Source: CAYRFF01 sp964423575
GTDB lineage: Bacteria; Bacteroidota; Bacteroidia; Chitinophagales; Saprospiraceae
Direction: 5' to 3'
NCBI GenBank assembly: GCA_964423575.1
Contig: CAYRFF010000028.1
Location: forward strand, 1-46,459
DNA length: 46,459 nucleotides
Under the pieces are notes generated by a model. It saw only the letters and a program-made list of their open reading frames with translations. It had not been told where the DNA came from and made no database searches. Made by a program: the position numbers and the translations under genes. Shown here piece after piece: positions 27,448-35,078 of the stretch (positions are counted from its first letter, which is position 1; each line of letters starts with the position of its first letter).

Positions 27448-28263
27448 TTAATTATTAGCAGGATCTGCCTTAAGAGTGATGGTCTGAGATACCGGATTTA
27501 ATGGGGCATCTACTACATTTCCATCGGAATCCAGTAATGTTAAAGTGATCTTATTTTCACCCATTGGCAGGCCTTGTAAGAAGAAAGGCTTCCAATCACC
27601 TACAGTAAAACTAGCACTTTCATTGACATCCACCTTCACAGAATATCCTCCTTCGCCCATCGGTGCATTCAAAGGATAAAAGTCAAGCATGACATTCTCG
27701 GTTTCATCACCTATATATGCGCCCTTAGGTCTGGAATAAAAAAGCATTGGGTCACGGATAGGTTCTACTTCCTTGAAATTGTTGCTTTCAACTTCAACTA
27801 CAAAAGCTCTACGTGCTTCGGGAGTTTTAATACTCTCGTGATAAGAACGTGAGAGGAATGTAAGAATGTGATGCGTTCCGTCCTCTATATCTTTATTAAA
27901 TTCCGCTGTATAATATGCGCCATAGGGTTCATCGTCAATAATAAGGTGAATGTGCTGCCCTTCACCACTATTGGCACACATTTTTAGACCGGCATCGCTA
28001 GTCTGCTCGCCAAGCTTATACTCGCCTTCAGGAATCAAATAAGAAAATTTACCACCTTCATAAGAAACCTGGTCGATCCTCGCATTGTCATAATTAGGTG
28101 ATTCTGAAAATGAAGCCAGTTTAATGCCGTTGCTTTCGGCAATTACTTTAGATTCCACACTGGCAGTTGTTGTACCGGTAGAATCAGTTTTGCTTCCGGC
28201 ATCATTTGCACACGATGTGAAAATAATGGCGGAACTTAGGATTGCAAATAATAATACTCTCAT
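27448..28263 (-). CDS. Secreted lipoprotein, function unknown
   Basis: 271 aa. The signal peptide ends in the lipobox IFTSC, followed by a Gly/Ser/Thr-rich linker, so it is a lipoprotein of the inner or outer membrane. The body has GQHIHLIIDDEPYGAYY, FLSRSYHES and PMLFYSRPKG, a set I recall from Bacteroidota proteins labelled 'phosphopeptide-binding protein', a label without experimental support that I know of. The His-rich centre recalls DUF4399. The C-terminal 70 residues look like an Ig-like or FN3-like beta domain. It lies between two tRNA genes. Confidence 0.75.
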   Translation of the reverse strand: MRVLLFAILSSAIIFTSCANDAGSKTDSTGTTTASVESKVIAESNGIKLASFSESPNYDNARIDQVSYEGGKFSYLIPEGEYKLGEQTSDAGLKMCANSGEGQHIHLIIDDEPYGAYYTAEFNKDIEDGTHHILTFLSRSYHESIKTPEARRAFVVEVESNNFKEVEPIRDPMLFYSRPKGAYIGDETENVMLDFYPLNAPMGEGGYSVKVDVNESASFTVGDWKPFFLQGLPMGENKITLTLLDSDGNVVDAPLNPVSQTITLKADPANN

Positions 28264-28347
28264 TGTTTTAAATTATTTTTAGTAAAGTCTGGTATTAAAC
28301 GATTCTTAGCCTCACAAGTTTAATTAATTAAAAATATTTGTAAACTG

Positions 28348-28379
28348 TTTGATAAATCAAAACTGGATTTATATATTTG
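28348..28379 (+). promoter_or_regulatory. tRNA-Ser promoter
   Basis: TTTG at 28348-28351, a 20-nt spacer, and TATATTTG at 28372-28379 give a near-perfect Bacteroidota promoter 38 nt before the tRNA 5' end. It is the best promoter in the window. Confidence 0.85.
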
Positions 28380-28417
28380 CAGCTCATTCAGAAAAGCAGT
28401 GGTGCTTTTATTCAACC

Positions 28418-28504
28418 GGAGGAGTGGCAGAGTGGTTGATTGCACTGGTCTTGAAAACCAGCATACGTTCACGCGTATCGGGGGTTCGAATCCCTCCTCC
28501 TCCG
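28418..28504 (+). tRNA. tRNA-Ser (TGA)
   Basis: 87-nt class II tRNA. Acceptor GGAGGAG pairs with CTCCTCC, discriminator G. Anticodon TGA is at 28452-28454 in loop CTTGAAA, a long variable arm (TACGTTCACGCGTA region) follows, and the T-loop is TTCGAAT. CCA is not encoded. Confidence 0.98.
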
Positions 28505-28518
28505 CTAGCTTCTTAAAA

Positions 28519-28553
28519 TGCTTCATACGTTATCTACGTGTGAAGCATTTTTT
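28519..28553 (+). terminator. Terminator of tRNA-Ser
   Basis: An 11-bp stem TGCTTCATACG/CGTGTGAAGCA (one G-U pair) with a 7-nt loop is followed by TTTTTTA, 14 nt after the tRNA. Confidence 0.9.
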
Positions 28554-28608
28554 ATTTCTACTTGCCATCTTCATTTCTTCAGAAGTAAATGTTTATAGAA
28601 TCAGCTTA

Positions 28609-28737
28609 TCAGAACATCTTTAGTAAAAACAGCAGGAAAGCGATAATCAGGATAAAGGTTATTATCAATTTGACAAAATATCCACCCATTCCTCCTTTTC
28701 CTCCTATCTGTTCATGATTTCTTTTTAGTTTTACCAT
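28609..28737 (-). CDS. Possible 42-aa single-pass membrane protein
   Basis: A short frame starting MVKLKRNHEQIGGKGGMGGYF followed by one strong hydrophobic helix (about 22-40) and ending KMF. The basic N-terminus and Gly-rich linker look designed rather than random. Short length and the lack of a clear promoter make the call uncertain. The frame can be extended to 28791, which would overlap the neighbouring barrel gene. Not recognised as a known family. Confidence 0.45.
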   Translation of the reverse strand: MVKLKRNHEQIGGKGGMGGYFVKLIITFILIIAFLLFLLKMF

Positions 28738-28782
28738 AGCTTTTTGTATTAATTCCGAAAATTTACATATTTTTCCAGCAAT

Positions 28783-29619
28783 ATGAAACACATCGGCTAT
28801 TACATCCCGATTTTACTGTTATTAGGACTACTTATAAATCCTTTTACACAATCCGTTGCTCAGACTCCTTATGAGGATTTTAAAGGCGCGATTTATGATG
28901 CTCAAGCAGGCGCTGCCGTATCTATGGGCTCACCTCTTGCCATATACACCAACCCGGCTGACCTCATTTATTCTGCTAAGCTAGGAATTTCAGCTTCCGC
29001 AAAAAATTATTTCTTTGGTGAAGATGGTGTATGGTCAGGAATTCTTGCCGGATCATTTGCACTGAGTCAAAAAGACGCTATGGCTGTGGCAATTAGTACA
29101 CTAGGGAACAGCTCTACAAGATTTACGAGTATCTCAGCCGGATATGCACACAAGTTAGGTGCAAATATGGGACTCGGTCTTACTGTGAACGGGCACCATT
29201 ATGCGGTTAATAATTATGAAAGCAATTTCACCGGTTCTATCGATATAGGGTTCCGTGCTGCTGTATACCCTTATCTGCATCTTGAAGCAAGTATTCACAA
29301 TCCTTATGAAATAGGTAATATCGACTACAAACAGATTAAATCCTCTCTGAATTTTCAAGTTTTATATGAAATCGGTAAGAGCGTTCAATGGACAACTGCC
29401 TTGAAAAAGTCATGGCGCAATCCTCTGAGTATCAGTACTGCGATCGGTGTAAAGCTGAGCGATTCATTTATCGTATATGCAGGTGGCGGCTTTTCCCCTT
29501 CTCAGGTAGGTATGGGTATACGATATGAAATTGGAAAATTAAATTTAATGACTTCATCCAGATATAGAGCGCCTCTGGGCTTCAGCCCTTCTATTGAGAT
29601 GGAATATAAATCTAACTAA
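28783..29619 (+). CDS. Outer-membrane beta-barrel protein (PorV/PorQ/OMPP1-like)
   Basis: 278 aa. Signal peptide of about 26 residues (ending SVA/QTP). The mature N-terminus, with GAAVSMGSPLAIYTNPADLIYS, resembles the 'A/G...xNPA' start of FadL- and PorV-like barrels, where an N-terminal hatch precedes the strands. The rest is strand-like with periodic Gly and aromatic residues. PorQ, a type IX secretion accessory, is a possibility but the protein is shorter than the PorQ I know (about 340 aa). Stop is 2 nt before mqnB, so the two are translationally linked. Confidence 0.75.
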   Translation: MKHIGYYIPILLLLGLLINPFTQSVAQTPYEDFKGAIYDAQAGAAVSMGSPLAIYTNPADLIYSAKLGISASAKNYFFGEDGVWSGILAGSFALSQKDAMAVAISTLGNSSTRFTSISAGYAHKLGANMGLGLTVNGHHYAVNNYESNFTGSIDIGFRAAVYPYLHLEASIHNPYEIGNIDYKQIKSSLNFQVLYEIGKSVQWTTALKKSWRNPLSISTAIGVKLSDSFIVYAGGGFSPSQVGMGIRYEIGKLNLMTSSRYRAPLGFSPSIEMEYKSN

Positions 29620-29621
29620 GC

Positions 29622-30290
29622 ATGAATATATGCGTTGTGGCTGCTACCATGGAAGAAATAAGACCGTTTATCGATAGACATGGTCTTCAGGAATCCAATT
29701 CGGTCAAGCTTGATAAACACAAGGTAGAATATCTCATAACCGGGACAGGGATTACGGCAATGACCTATTATTTACTGCATCATGTGATTTTCAGAAGATC
29801 TGATTTTTATATTCTTGCAGGAATAGGTGGCGCTCTGAACAAAGATATTGAAATAGGCGAAATCGTTGAGGTTAGTGAAGATTGCTTTGCCGATCTAGGG
29901 GCTGAAACGCTGAAAGGCCAATTCCTTAACCTCGATGACATGGGACTGAATACAGAACCGGGATTGCAATGGTTCTCCAATAACCCATATAAATCCGAAT
30001 TACAAAAAGTTCACGCAGCAACTATTCATCAGATTCCCGGTAGGCCTGAGCGCATTCAGACACTGCTCGAGCATTCCAAGGCTGATATTATCTCTATGGA
30101 AGGCGCGGCTTTTCATTACGTAATGGCAAAGAAAGATATCTCTTCGCTTCATATAAGAGCGATTTCCCACTATGTCGACGACAGCGAAAAAGAAAGCTGG
30201 AATTTACCGCTTGCCATGCAGAAACTCAATGCCTATTTGCGGCAGCTTATAAAAGAAAGAGACCTGCGTAAGACTAGAAGAAGACAATAA
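29622..30290 (+). CDS. mqnB: Futalosine hydrolase
   Basis: 222-aa nucleosidase of the MTA/SAH nucleosidase fold. It cleaves futalosine to hypoxanthine and dehypoxanthinyl futalosine in the alternative menaquinone pathway. Visible motifs: MNICVVAATMEEI at the N-terminus, the GIGGAL loop that binds the base-ribose, and DIISMEGAAFHY with the catalytic Glu in SMEG. Length fits MqnB. MTA/SAH nucleosidase is the alternative, but the SMEGAAFHY form and clade favour MqnB. The neighbouring barrel gene has no evident link to menaquinone. Confidence 0.85.
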   Translation: MNICVVAATMEEIRPFIDRHGLQESNSVKLDKHKVEYLITGTGITAMTYYLLHHVIFRRSDFYILAGIGGALNKDIEIGEIVEVSEDCFADLGAETLKGQFLNLDDMGLNTEPGLQWFSNNPYKSELQKVHAATIHQIPGRPERIQTLLEHSKADIISMEGAAFHYVMAKKDISSLHIRAISHYVDDSEKESWNLPLAMQKLNAYLRQLIKERDLRKTRRRQ

Positions 30291-30306
30291 TTATAAATGA
30301 CACAGT

Positions 30307-31392
30307 CTATCGGATTCCCCTGATAAATCTGTTCTCTTTACGATATAATTCCCAGTTATAATCCAGCATTATTATATGTGAATAATTCTTTATTCCACCT
30401 TCTACACCTTGTACATTCAAGTACGAATTATAGAGAAAATCACGGAACTTGGGCATAAAACTCGGAAACTCCTTATGACATTCTGAAATGCGGTTAAAAT
30501 CCTGTTTCACGTTTTCATCCAGAGTCTCGTACACTTCAGCATAATAATCTTTATCCATCTGACGCGCCAGACTGGCTATATAGTAATAAATGGAAAGATA
30601 AGCAGAATAACGCGTCACCGGATCCTCTGATTCTTTGCAGGCGAGATAAGCAAGAAAATTGGCTTCACCTTCCTGAGTTATTCCATAAGCATGACACAAC
30701 TCATGTATAATAACGTATGGTTTCTGAATATTGGGGAGGCCGGGATCAATATATCCTTCTCCAGTAAACGGGTTAAAAAAACCGGCAGTATTCCAGCGAA
30801 GTAAAAGCCCCTTCGGCTTCAGATTATGAATTACGGGGGGGAAGGAATTGGGATATTCAAAGAAACTCAGATATTGCCTTAACTTGACCAGCGCTGAAGA
30901 ATCGGGTTCTGTCAATACGGGAATATTACATACATCTTCTCCTTCAGAAAACTCCATTTGAGAACGCAGACTATTAAGGCTGTCAATTACAATTTCAAAT
31001 GTTCTGGTAATATATGCCGAATCCGGTTTCTCCATACTTATTTCAAGACGCTGAGGAATCGTAGGCCTTAGATAATTATACCCCCAGAGCGCGTAAAAGA
31101 AAAATATGATAAATCCCACGATGGAGAAGGTCATACGTAAAGTATTCAGCCATTTCCATTTCCTTATGGATGGAGTGATTATTATTTTATAAATCAGCCA
31201 TAGAATGAGATAAACACCAAGTATATATATAAGTGGTATGGGAATGTATTTTGTAAAATAATAACGTACATATTGATAGAGAGGATAAAATAATTGGCCA
31301 TATAACTGTTCTACCGACTCGGGAGAAAAGCGGAAAAACAGATATATAATCAGGGCGATCAGCCCCAACATTATTCCTCTGGATAATTTCAT
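30307..31392 (-). CDS. DUF3810 family membrane protein with HELCH metalloprotease-like motif
   Basis: 361 aa. Three N-terminal hydrophobic segments (about 7-22, 52-70, 88-106) anchor a large soluble domain. It carries IHELCHAYGITQEGEANFLAYLAC, where HExxH and a downstream Glu resemble a zincin site, so peptidase activity is possible though not shown for DUF3810 to my knowledge. Convergent with mqnB (16-nt gap). Two -7-type boxes lie about 110-140 nt upstream. Confidence 0.85.
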   Translation of the reverse strand: MKLSRGIMLGLIALIIYLFFRFSPESVEQLYGQLFYPLYQYVRYYFTKYIPIPLIYILGVYLILWLIYKIIITPSIRKWKWLNTLRMTFSIVGFIIFFFYALWGYNYLRPTIPQRLEISMEKPDSAYITRTFEIVIDSLNSLRSQMEFSEGEDVCNIPVLTEPDSSALVKLRQYLSFFEYPNSFPPVIHNLKPKGLLLRWNTAGFFNPFTGEGYIDPGLPNIQKPYVIIHELCHAYGITQEGEANFLAYLACKESEDPVTRYSAYLSIYYYIASLARQMDKDYYAEVYETLDENVKQDFNRISECHKEFPSFMPKFRDFLYNSYLNVQGVEGGIKNYSHIIMLDYNWELYRKENRFIRGIR

Positions 31393-31855
31393 TCTATAGT
31401 CGAACTATATCTTTTTAAACTCACCTATTCAACCGAAATGATTTTGAGGCTTGTAATGAGCTAAATATCTTACTTTAGTTAACCTACTGCACAATTAATG
31501 CCAAAGGTAATCTTCTTAACGCTTACGCAAAACTAAAACTTATATTAAGTCGGATATTTCATGAACACATCCGCTATCGTAGATACCATGGTAAGTATTT
31601 ACAGCTATGCATTTTATCGAAAAGAAATAGCCACGATGTAGATTGAAAGAGCTAGTGAATCTCACAATTGTGGACGAATGACTCAGGAATAAGGAAAACC
31701 AATTTATAATCCATTTGCTATGAGCGTCCGACATTCCCAACTTGTAAATCGTTTAAAAATTATTCATATTCACATAAGTTTTTATACTATTGTAAACTAA
31801 TCTGATATTAGAACGTTATTATTGCATTAATTAAACACTTAAACTATTAAAGAAG
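31393..31855. other. Intergenic region between divergent DUF3810 and trxA
   Basis: 463 nt. The left part has two minus-strand -7 boxes and one copy of the dispersed word. A plus-strand near-match TACTATTG about 65 nt upstream of trxA may serve trxA. A 66-codon minus frame at 31540-31740 has no protein-like features. No RNA gene recognised. Confidence 0.5.
31502..31535 (-). promoter_or_regulatory. Two candidate -7 boxes for the DUF3810 gene
   Basis: On the minus strand TAGTTTTG (31528-31535, followed by CGTAAGC) and TACCTTTG (31502-31509) both match TAnnTTTG. Either would give a leader of about 100-130 nt. The first overlaps the dispersed word at 31521-31531. Confidence 0.45.
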
Positions 31856-32176
31856 ATGGCATTGGAATTCACAGATAGCAATTTCAAAGAAAAAGCACTT
31901 GATACCGACAAAGTCGTAGTAGTTGACTTTTGGGCTGAATGGTGTGGACCATGCAGAATGATTGGTCCTATTATTGAAGAATTATACAACGAGTATGGCG
32001 AAACTGCTGTAATCGGAAAACTGAATGTGGATCACAACCCTGAAGTATCGATGAAATATGGAATTCGTTCAATTCCTACTATTCTCGTATTGAAGAACGG
32101 AGAGGTTGTTGACAAGCATGTGGGCGTCACTTCCAAATCACAATTGGAGTCAAAGATTCAGGCACACATGAATTAA
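31856..32176 (+). CDS. trxA: Thioredoxin
   Basis: 106-aa classic thioredoxin with active site WCGPC (Cys30, Cys33) and the cis-Pro loop SIPT. Reduces protein disulfides in the cytoplasm with thioredoxin reductase. Full length, no signal peptide. A large terminator-like hairpin follows. Confidence 0.98.
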   Translation: MALEFTDSNFKEKALDTDKVVVVDFWAEWCGPCRMIGPIIEELYNEYGETAVIGKLNVDHNPEVSMKYGIRSIPTILVLKNGEVVDKHVGVTSKSQLESKIQAHMN

Positions 32177-32180
32177 CCTA

Positions 32181-32195
32181 TCCGCCATAGGCGGA
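32181..32195. repeat. Small perfect hairpin TCCGCC-ATA-GGCGGA
   Basis: A 6-bp perfect GC-rich palindrome with a 3-nt loop just after the trxA stop codon and before the larger terminator. It could aid mRNA 3' end stability. Confidence 0.6.
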
Positions 32196-32200
32196 TGAGT

Positions 32201-32272
32201 CGGCTTGTTATAATGAATTCTCATCGGAATAATCCGGGGAGGGCAATGCATTGTAACAAGCCGATTTTGTTA
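32201..32272 (+). terminator. Long-armed terminator of trxA
   Basis: A 15-bp stem (one G-U pair) between 32201-32215 and 32249-32263 encloses a 33-nt loop that itself holds CGGA-ATAA-TCCG. The right arm is followed by ATTTTGTTATTAT. The loop is larger than normal for a simple terminator. Confidence 0.65.
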
Positions 32273-32283
32273 TTATAAGAAGG

Positions 32284-32300
32284 AATATGTCAGACATATT
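32284..32300. promoter_or_regulatory. 17-bp perfect dyad upstream of DUF58 gene, possible operator
   Basis: AATATGTC-A-GACATATT, two 8-bp arms around one base, lies 48 nt before the DUF58 start. Size and symmetry suit a dimeric regulator site, but no regulator gene is adjacent. Confidence 0.35.
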
Positions 32301-32347
32301 ATGCGTTAACACTAGTATATACACAGCACATTAATATTTAAGCCTTT

Positions 32348-33280
32348 ATGGATTTCTTAGATTTACAGGATTTAAGACGTATTGAAAATCTCGAACTGCT
32401 TGCGCGACAAGTTGTAGAAGGTTTTATTATAGGTTTGCACAAAAGCCCCTATCATGGCTTCTCTGTAGAATTTGCTGAACATACTCAGTATAACCAAGGG
32501 GAATCTACCAAGAATATCGACTGGAAAGTATTTGCCAGAACAGATAAACTCTTTGTTAAGAAATATGAGGAAGAGACCAATCTGCGATGCCAGATTATCA
32601 TCGACAATTCCTCTTCCATGCACTACCCTGAAGTCAGGCCGGACTCGGAAACTGCAATAAACAAGATTAGGTTTTCAGCCGTTGCAGCCGCTTCTCTGAT
32701 GAATCTGCTCTACAAGCAAAGAGATGCATTTGGACTCAACATTTATGACACAGAAGTAAGAATCGGTTCTCAGGCTAAAACTAGTCTGCGCCATTATCGT
32801 CTTCTCTTGTCGCACTTGGAAAACATTCTCAAGGAATCAGATCCTGGGAAAAGAACATCCACAGCAGAATCTTTACACCTGATTGCAGAGCGCATTCATA
32901 AGAGAAGTATGGTAATTCTCTTTACAGATATGTTTAATCCGGATAGAGATGATCTGGAAGATCTCTTCGATGCTATCCATCACTTGAAGCACAAAAAACA
33001 TGAGCTTATTCTGTTTCACGTGTTGGATAATAAGACGGAAATAGACTTTGGCTTTGATAACAAGCCTTATAAATTTGTCGACATTGAAACCGGTCAACAA
33101 CTCAAGCTGCTTCCACAGCAGTTCAGAGAGAGATACAAGGAGCAGATGGAGAAATTCTTAGCGGAAATAAAGGAAAAATGTCTGCAATACAAGATAGACT
33201 TTATCCCGACCGATATCAGTAAAGGGGTTTATCCAGTTCTGCAATCATATCTTGTCAAGCGTTCCAAAATGTACATTTAA
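32348..33280 (+). CDS. DUF58 / vWA-like protein
   Basis: 310 aa. Family block HTQYNQGESTKNIDWKVFARTDKLFVKKYEEE (about 46-77) matches DUF58. It is followed by a von Willebrand A-like fold with the metal site DNSSSM (DxSxS). DUF58 proteins usually sit beside a MoxR AAA+ ATPase and other vWA proteins in Bacteroidota BatA-type operons; neither is present here. Function is thought to be chaperone-like or in envelope maintenance. Its stop is 1 nt before the S4-domain gene. Confidence 0.9.
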   Translation: MDFLDLQDLRRIENLELLARQVVEGFIIGLHKSPYHGFSVEFAEHTQYNQGESTKNIDWKVFARTDKLFVKKYEEETNLRCQIIIDNSSSMHYPEVRPDSETAINKIRFSAVAAASLMNLLYKQRDAFGLNIYDTEVRIGSQAKTSLRHYRLLLSHLENILKESDPGKRTSTAESLHLIAERIHKRSMVILFTDMFNPDRDDLEDLFDAIHHLKHKKHELILFHVLDNKTEIDFGFDNKPYKFVDIETGQQLKLLPQQFRERYKEQMEKFLAEIKEKCLQYKIDFIPTDISKGVYPVLQSYLVKRSKMYI

Positions 33281-33281
33281 T

Positions 33282-33695
33282 ATGGATTCAGGGAAGCTTC
33301 AAGAATTACGCATTGATAAGTGGCTTTGGAACGTCCGTCTTTTTAAATCCAGAACCAAGGCTAGCACTGCCTGTAAATCCCGGAAAGTACAGATAAACGG
33401 TGAACCTGTCAAGGCTTCTACCAATGTCCGCGTTGATGATACTGTTGTTTTTCGGAAAGGTGCTTACACTCTTACAGTAAAGGTACTTGCATTGCTAGAA
33501 AGCCGTCGTAGTTACTCTATCGCCAAAGATTGTTATATTGATCTCACCCCTGCTTCAGAATACGAAAAATATAAGAAGTGGTATTATGAAGCGGAGACTT
33601 CAGAATTCCGTCCTCAAGGTACAGGCCGCCCTACTAAGAAGGATCGTCGGGCCCTGGATGATTTTAAGCAGTTGTTGTACGAGGATGATTTTTAA
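33282..33695 (+). CDS. S4-domain RNA-binding protein (Hsp15-like)
   Basis: 137 aa starting at MDSGKLQELRIDKWLW; the upstream-extended frame overlaps the DUF58 gene. The S4 domain spans about 8-65, with RIDKWLWNVRLFKSRTKASTAC and VQINGEPVKAS. Hsp15 binds 50S subunits carrying nascent chains after heat shock and aids recycling. The C-terminal tail is basic with a GRPTKKDRRALDDF end typical of this family. Coupled to the preceding gene by a 1-nt gap. Confidence 0.9.
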   Translation: MDSGKLQELRIDKWLWNVRLFKSRTKASTACKSRKVQINGEPVKASTNVRVDDTVVFRKGAYTLTVKVLALLESRRSYSIAKDCYIDLTPASEYEKYKKWYYEAETSEFRPQGTGRPTKKDRRALDDFKQLLYEDDF

Positions 33696-33706
33696 TGGTT
33701 CTTATA

Positions 33707-33732
33707 TAAAATAATGATGCTACATTATTTTA
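33707..33732. terminator. AT-only stem-loop between convergent genes
   Basis: A 10-bp perfect stem TAAAATAATG/CATTATTTTA with a 6-nt loop between convergent genes. One G-C pair only, so it would be a weak bidirectional terminator. Confidence 0.35.
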
Positions 33733-33780
33733 AACAGCATTTCATGATATACGTGACAAGATCACTACCACAGCAACATC

Positions 33781-34839
33781 TTAAACCTTATAAACAATCG
33801 CATTTACATTCATTCCGGCTCCCACAGAAGCAAATAATATAACGTCACCCTTTTTGACGGAATGTTCAGGAAGCTCTCCTTTTTTAATCATTGCAAGTAA
33901 AGAGGGAATTGTAGCAACACTACTATTGCCAAGTTTCTGAATAACCATTGGCATTATGTTCTCGGGCACAGGAGTATTATATAATTTGTAGAATCGTTTT
34001 ACAATAGCTTCATCCATCTTTTCATTAGCCTGATGAATAAGAATCTTATCCAGTTGATCAATTGTATATCCACTTTTATCCAGGCATTCTTTCATTGCAC
34101 CCGGCACATTCAGAAGGGCGAACTCATAAATTTTCCTTCCATTCATTTTTATGTATTGAATATCAGGCGAACACTCATTATTATATGATTTGCCGAAGAA
34201 CAAATAATCATTTTCCTTATAAGTATATGAGCCCGACAAGTGCGATTTAATTCCTGACTCACCATCACTGAGTTCAAGGACAACAGCACCTGCGCCATCA
34301 GCGTAAATCATACTATCTCTATCGTGAATATCAGAGACGCGTGAAAGAGTTTCAGCACCTATTATCAGACAGCGTTTAGCAATCCCCGCTTTTATATAAG
34401 CATTAGCCTGAATCATTCCTTCCACCCAACCGGGACACCCGAATATGACATCATAAGCAACACAAGAATTATTCTTTATTTTAAGGCGATTTTTAACTCT
34501 GGATGCAATGCTGGGCACCATGTCCGACTGTACCGTACCAAAGCTCACATCACCAAAATTATGCGCAAAGATGATATAATCTAAGGTTTCAGGATCAATA
34601 TCAGCATCCTTGATTGCTGCTTCCGCAGCAAGCAGTCCCAAATCTGAGGTATTTTGATCTTTTCTTGCATAGCGTCTTTCCTCTATTCCCGTTATTTCCT
34701 TCAATTTAGAGGCAATATAAGCATTGTCTTGTTTAAGCGTTTGACCCATTTCATCCATGAAATGATGCTGGTCAAAAAACAGGTTAGTTATGGTCTGCGA
34801 AGGGATATAGTTCCCCACCCCTATTATTTTACTTGTCAT
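33781..34839 (-). CDS. 3-oxoacyl-ACP synthase III family protein
   Basis: 352-aa KAS III/thiolase-fold enzyme with a complete Cys-His-Asn triad: Cys135 in FGCPGWVEG, His269 in ILIHQANEKM and Asn305 in LGNSSVAT. KAS III condenses acyl-CoA with malonyl-ACP. This protein is about 20-30 residues longer than housekeeping FabH and has an atypical N-terminal insertion, so it may be a paralogue used for a special lipid or starter. Substrate unknown. It is divergent from mgtE. Confidence 0.87.
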   Translation of the reverse strand: MTSKIIGVGNYIPSQTITNLFFDQHHFMDEMGQTLKQDNAYIASKLKEITGIEERRYARKDQNTSDLGLLAAEAAIKDADIDPETLDYIIFAHNFGDVSFGTVQSDMVPSIASRVKNRLKIKNNSCVAYDVIFGCPGWVEGMIQANAYIKAGIAKRCLIIGAETLSRVSDIHDRDSMIYADGAGAVVLELSDGESGIKSHLSGSYTYKENDYLFFGKSYNNECSPDIQYIKMNGRKIYEFALLNVPGAMKECLDKSGYTIDQLDKILIHQANEKMDEAIVKRFYKLYNTPVPENIMPMVIQKLGNSSVATIPSLLAMIKKGELPEHSVKKGDVILFASVGAGMNVNAIVYKV

Positions 34840-35078
34840 TCAGAAAGATTAGATGAAGATAATTGTTGTAAATATAAGAAATCCTTACGACTTTATCCCG
34901 TTCATCCATCAATTTCATAGGAATATGTCCATAACATTGGTTTCTAAAGACATATATTGTTTCTTTGTTTGTTGCTTAAGGACGGAAAACGTAAGCTTCA
35001 GATCGTATTACGCGTCAATGTCATTTTTAAATGATTACAGAGTAGTTTCATATTAACCTGTTTAAAGAATTAATATTT

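Noticed and set aside
31540..31740. 66-codon minus-strand frame upstream of trxA
   Set aside because: Composition looks random, no start context or homology is apparent, and it lies in a divergent intergenic region.
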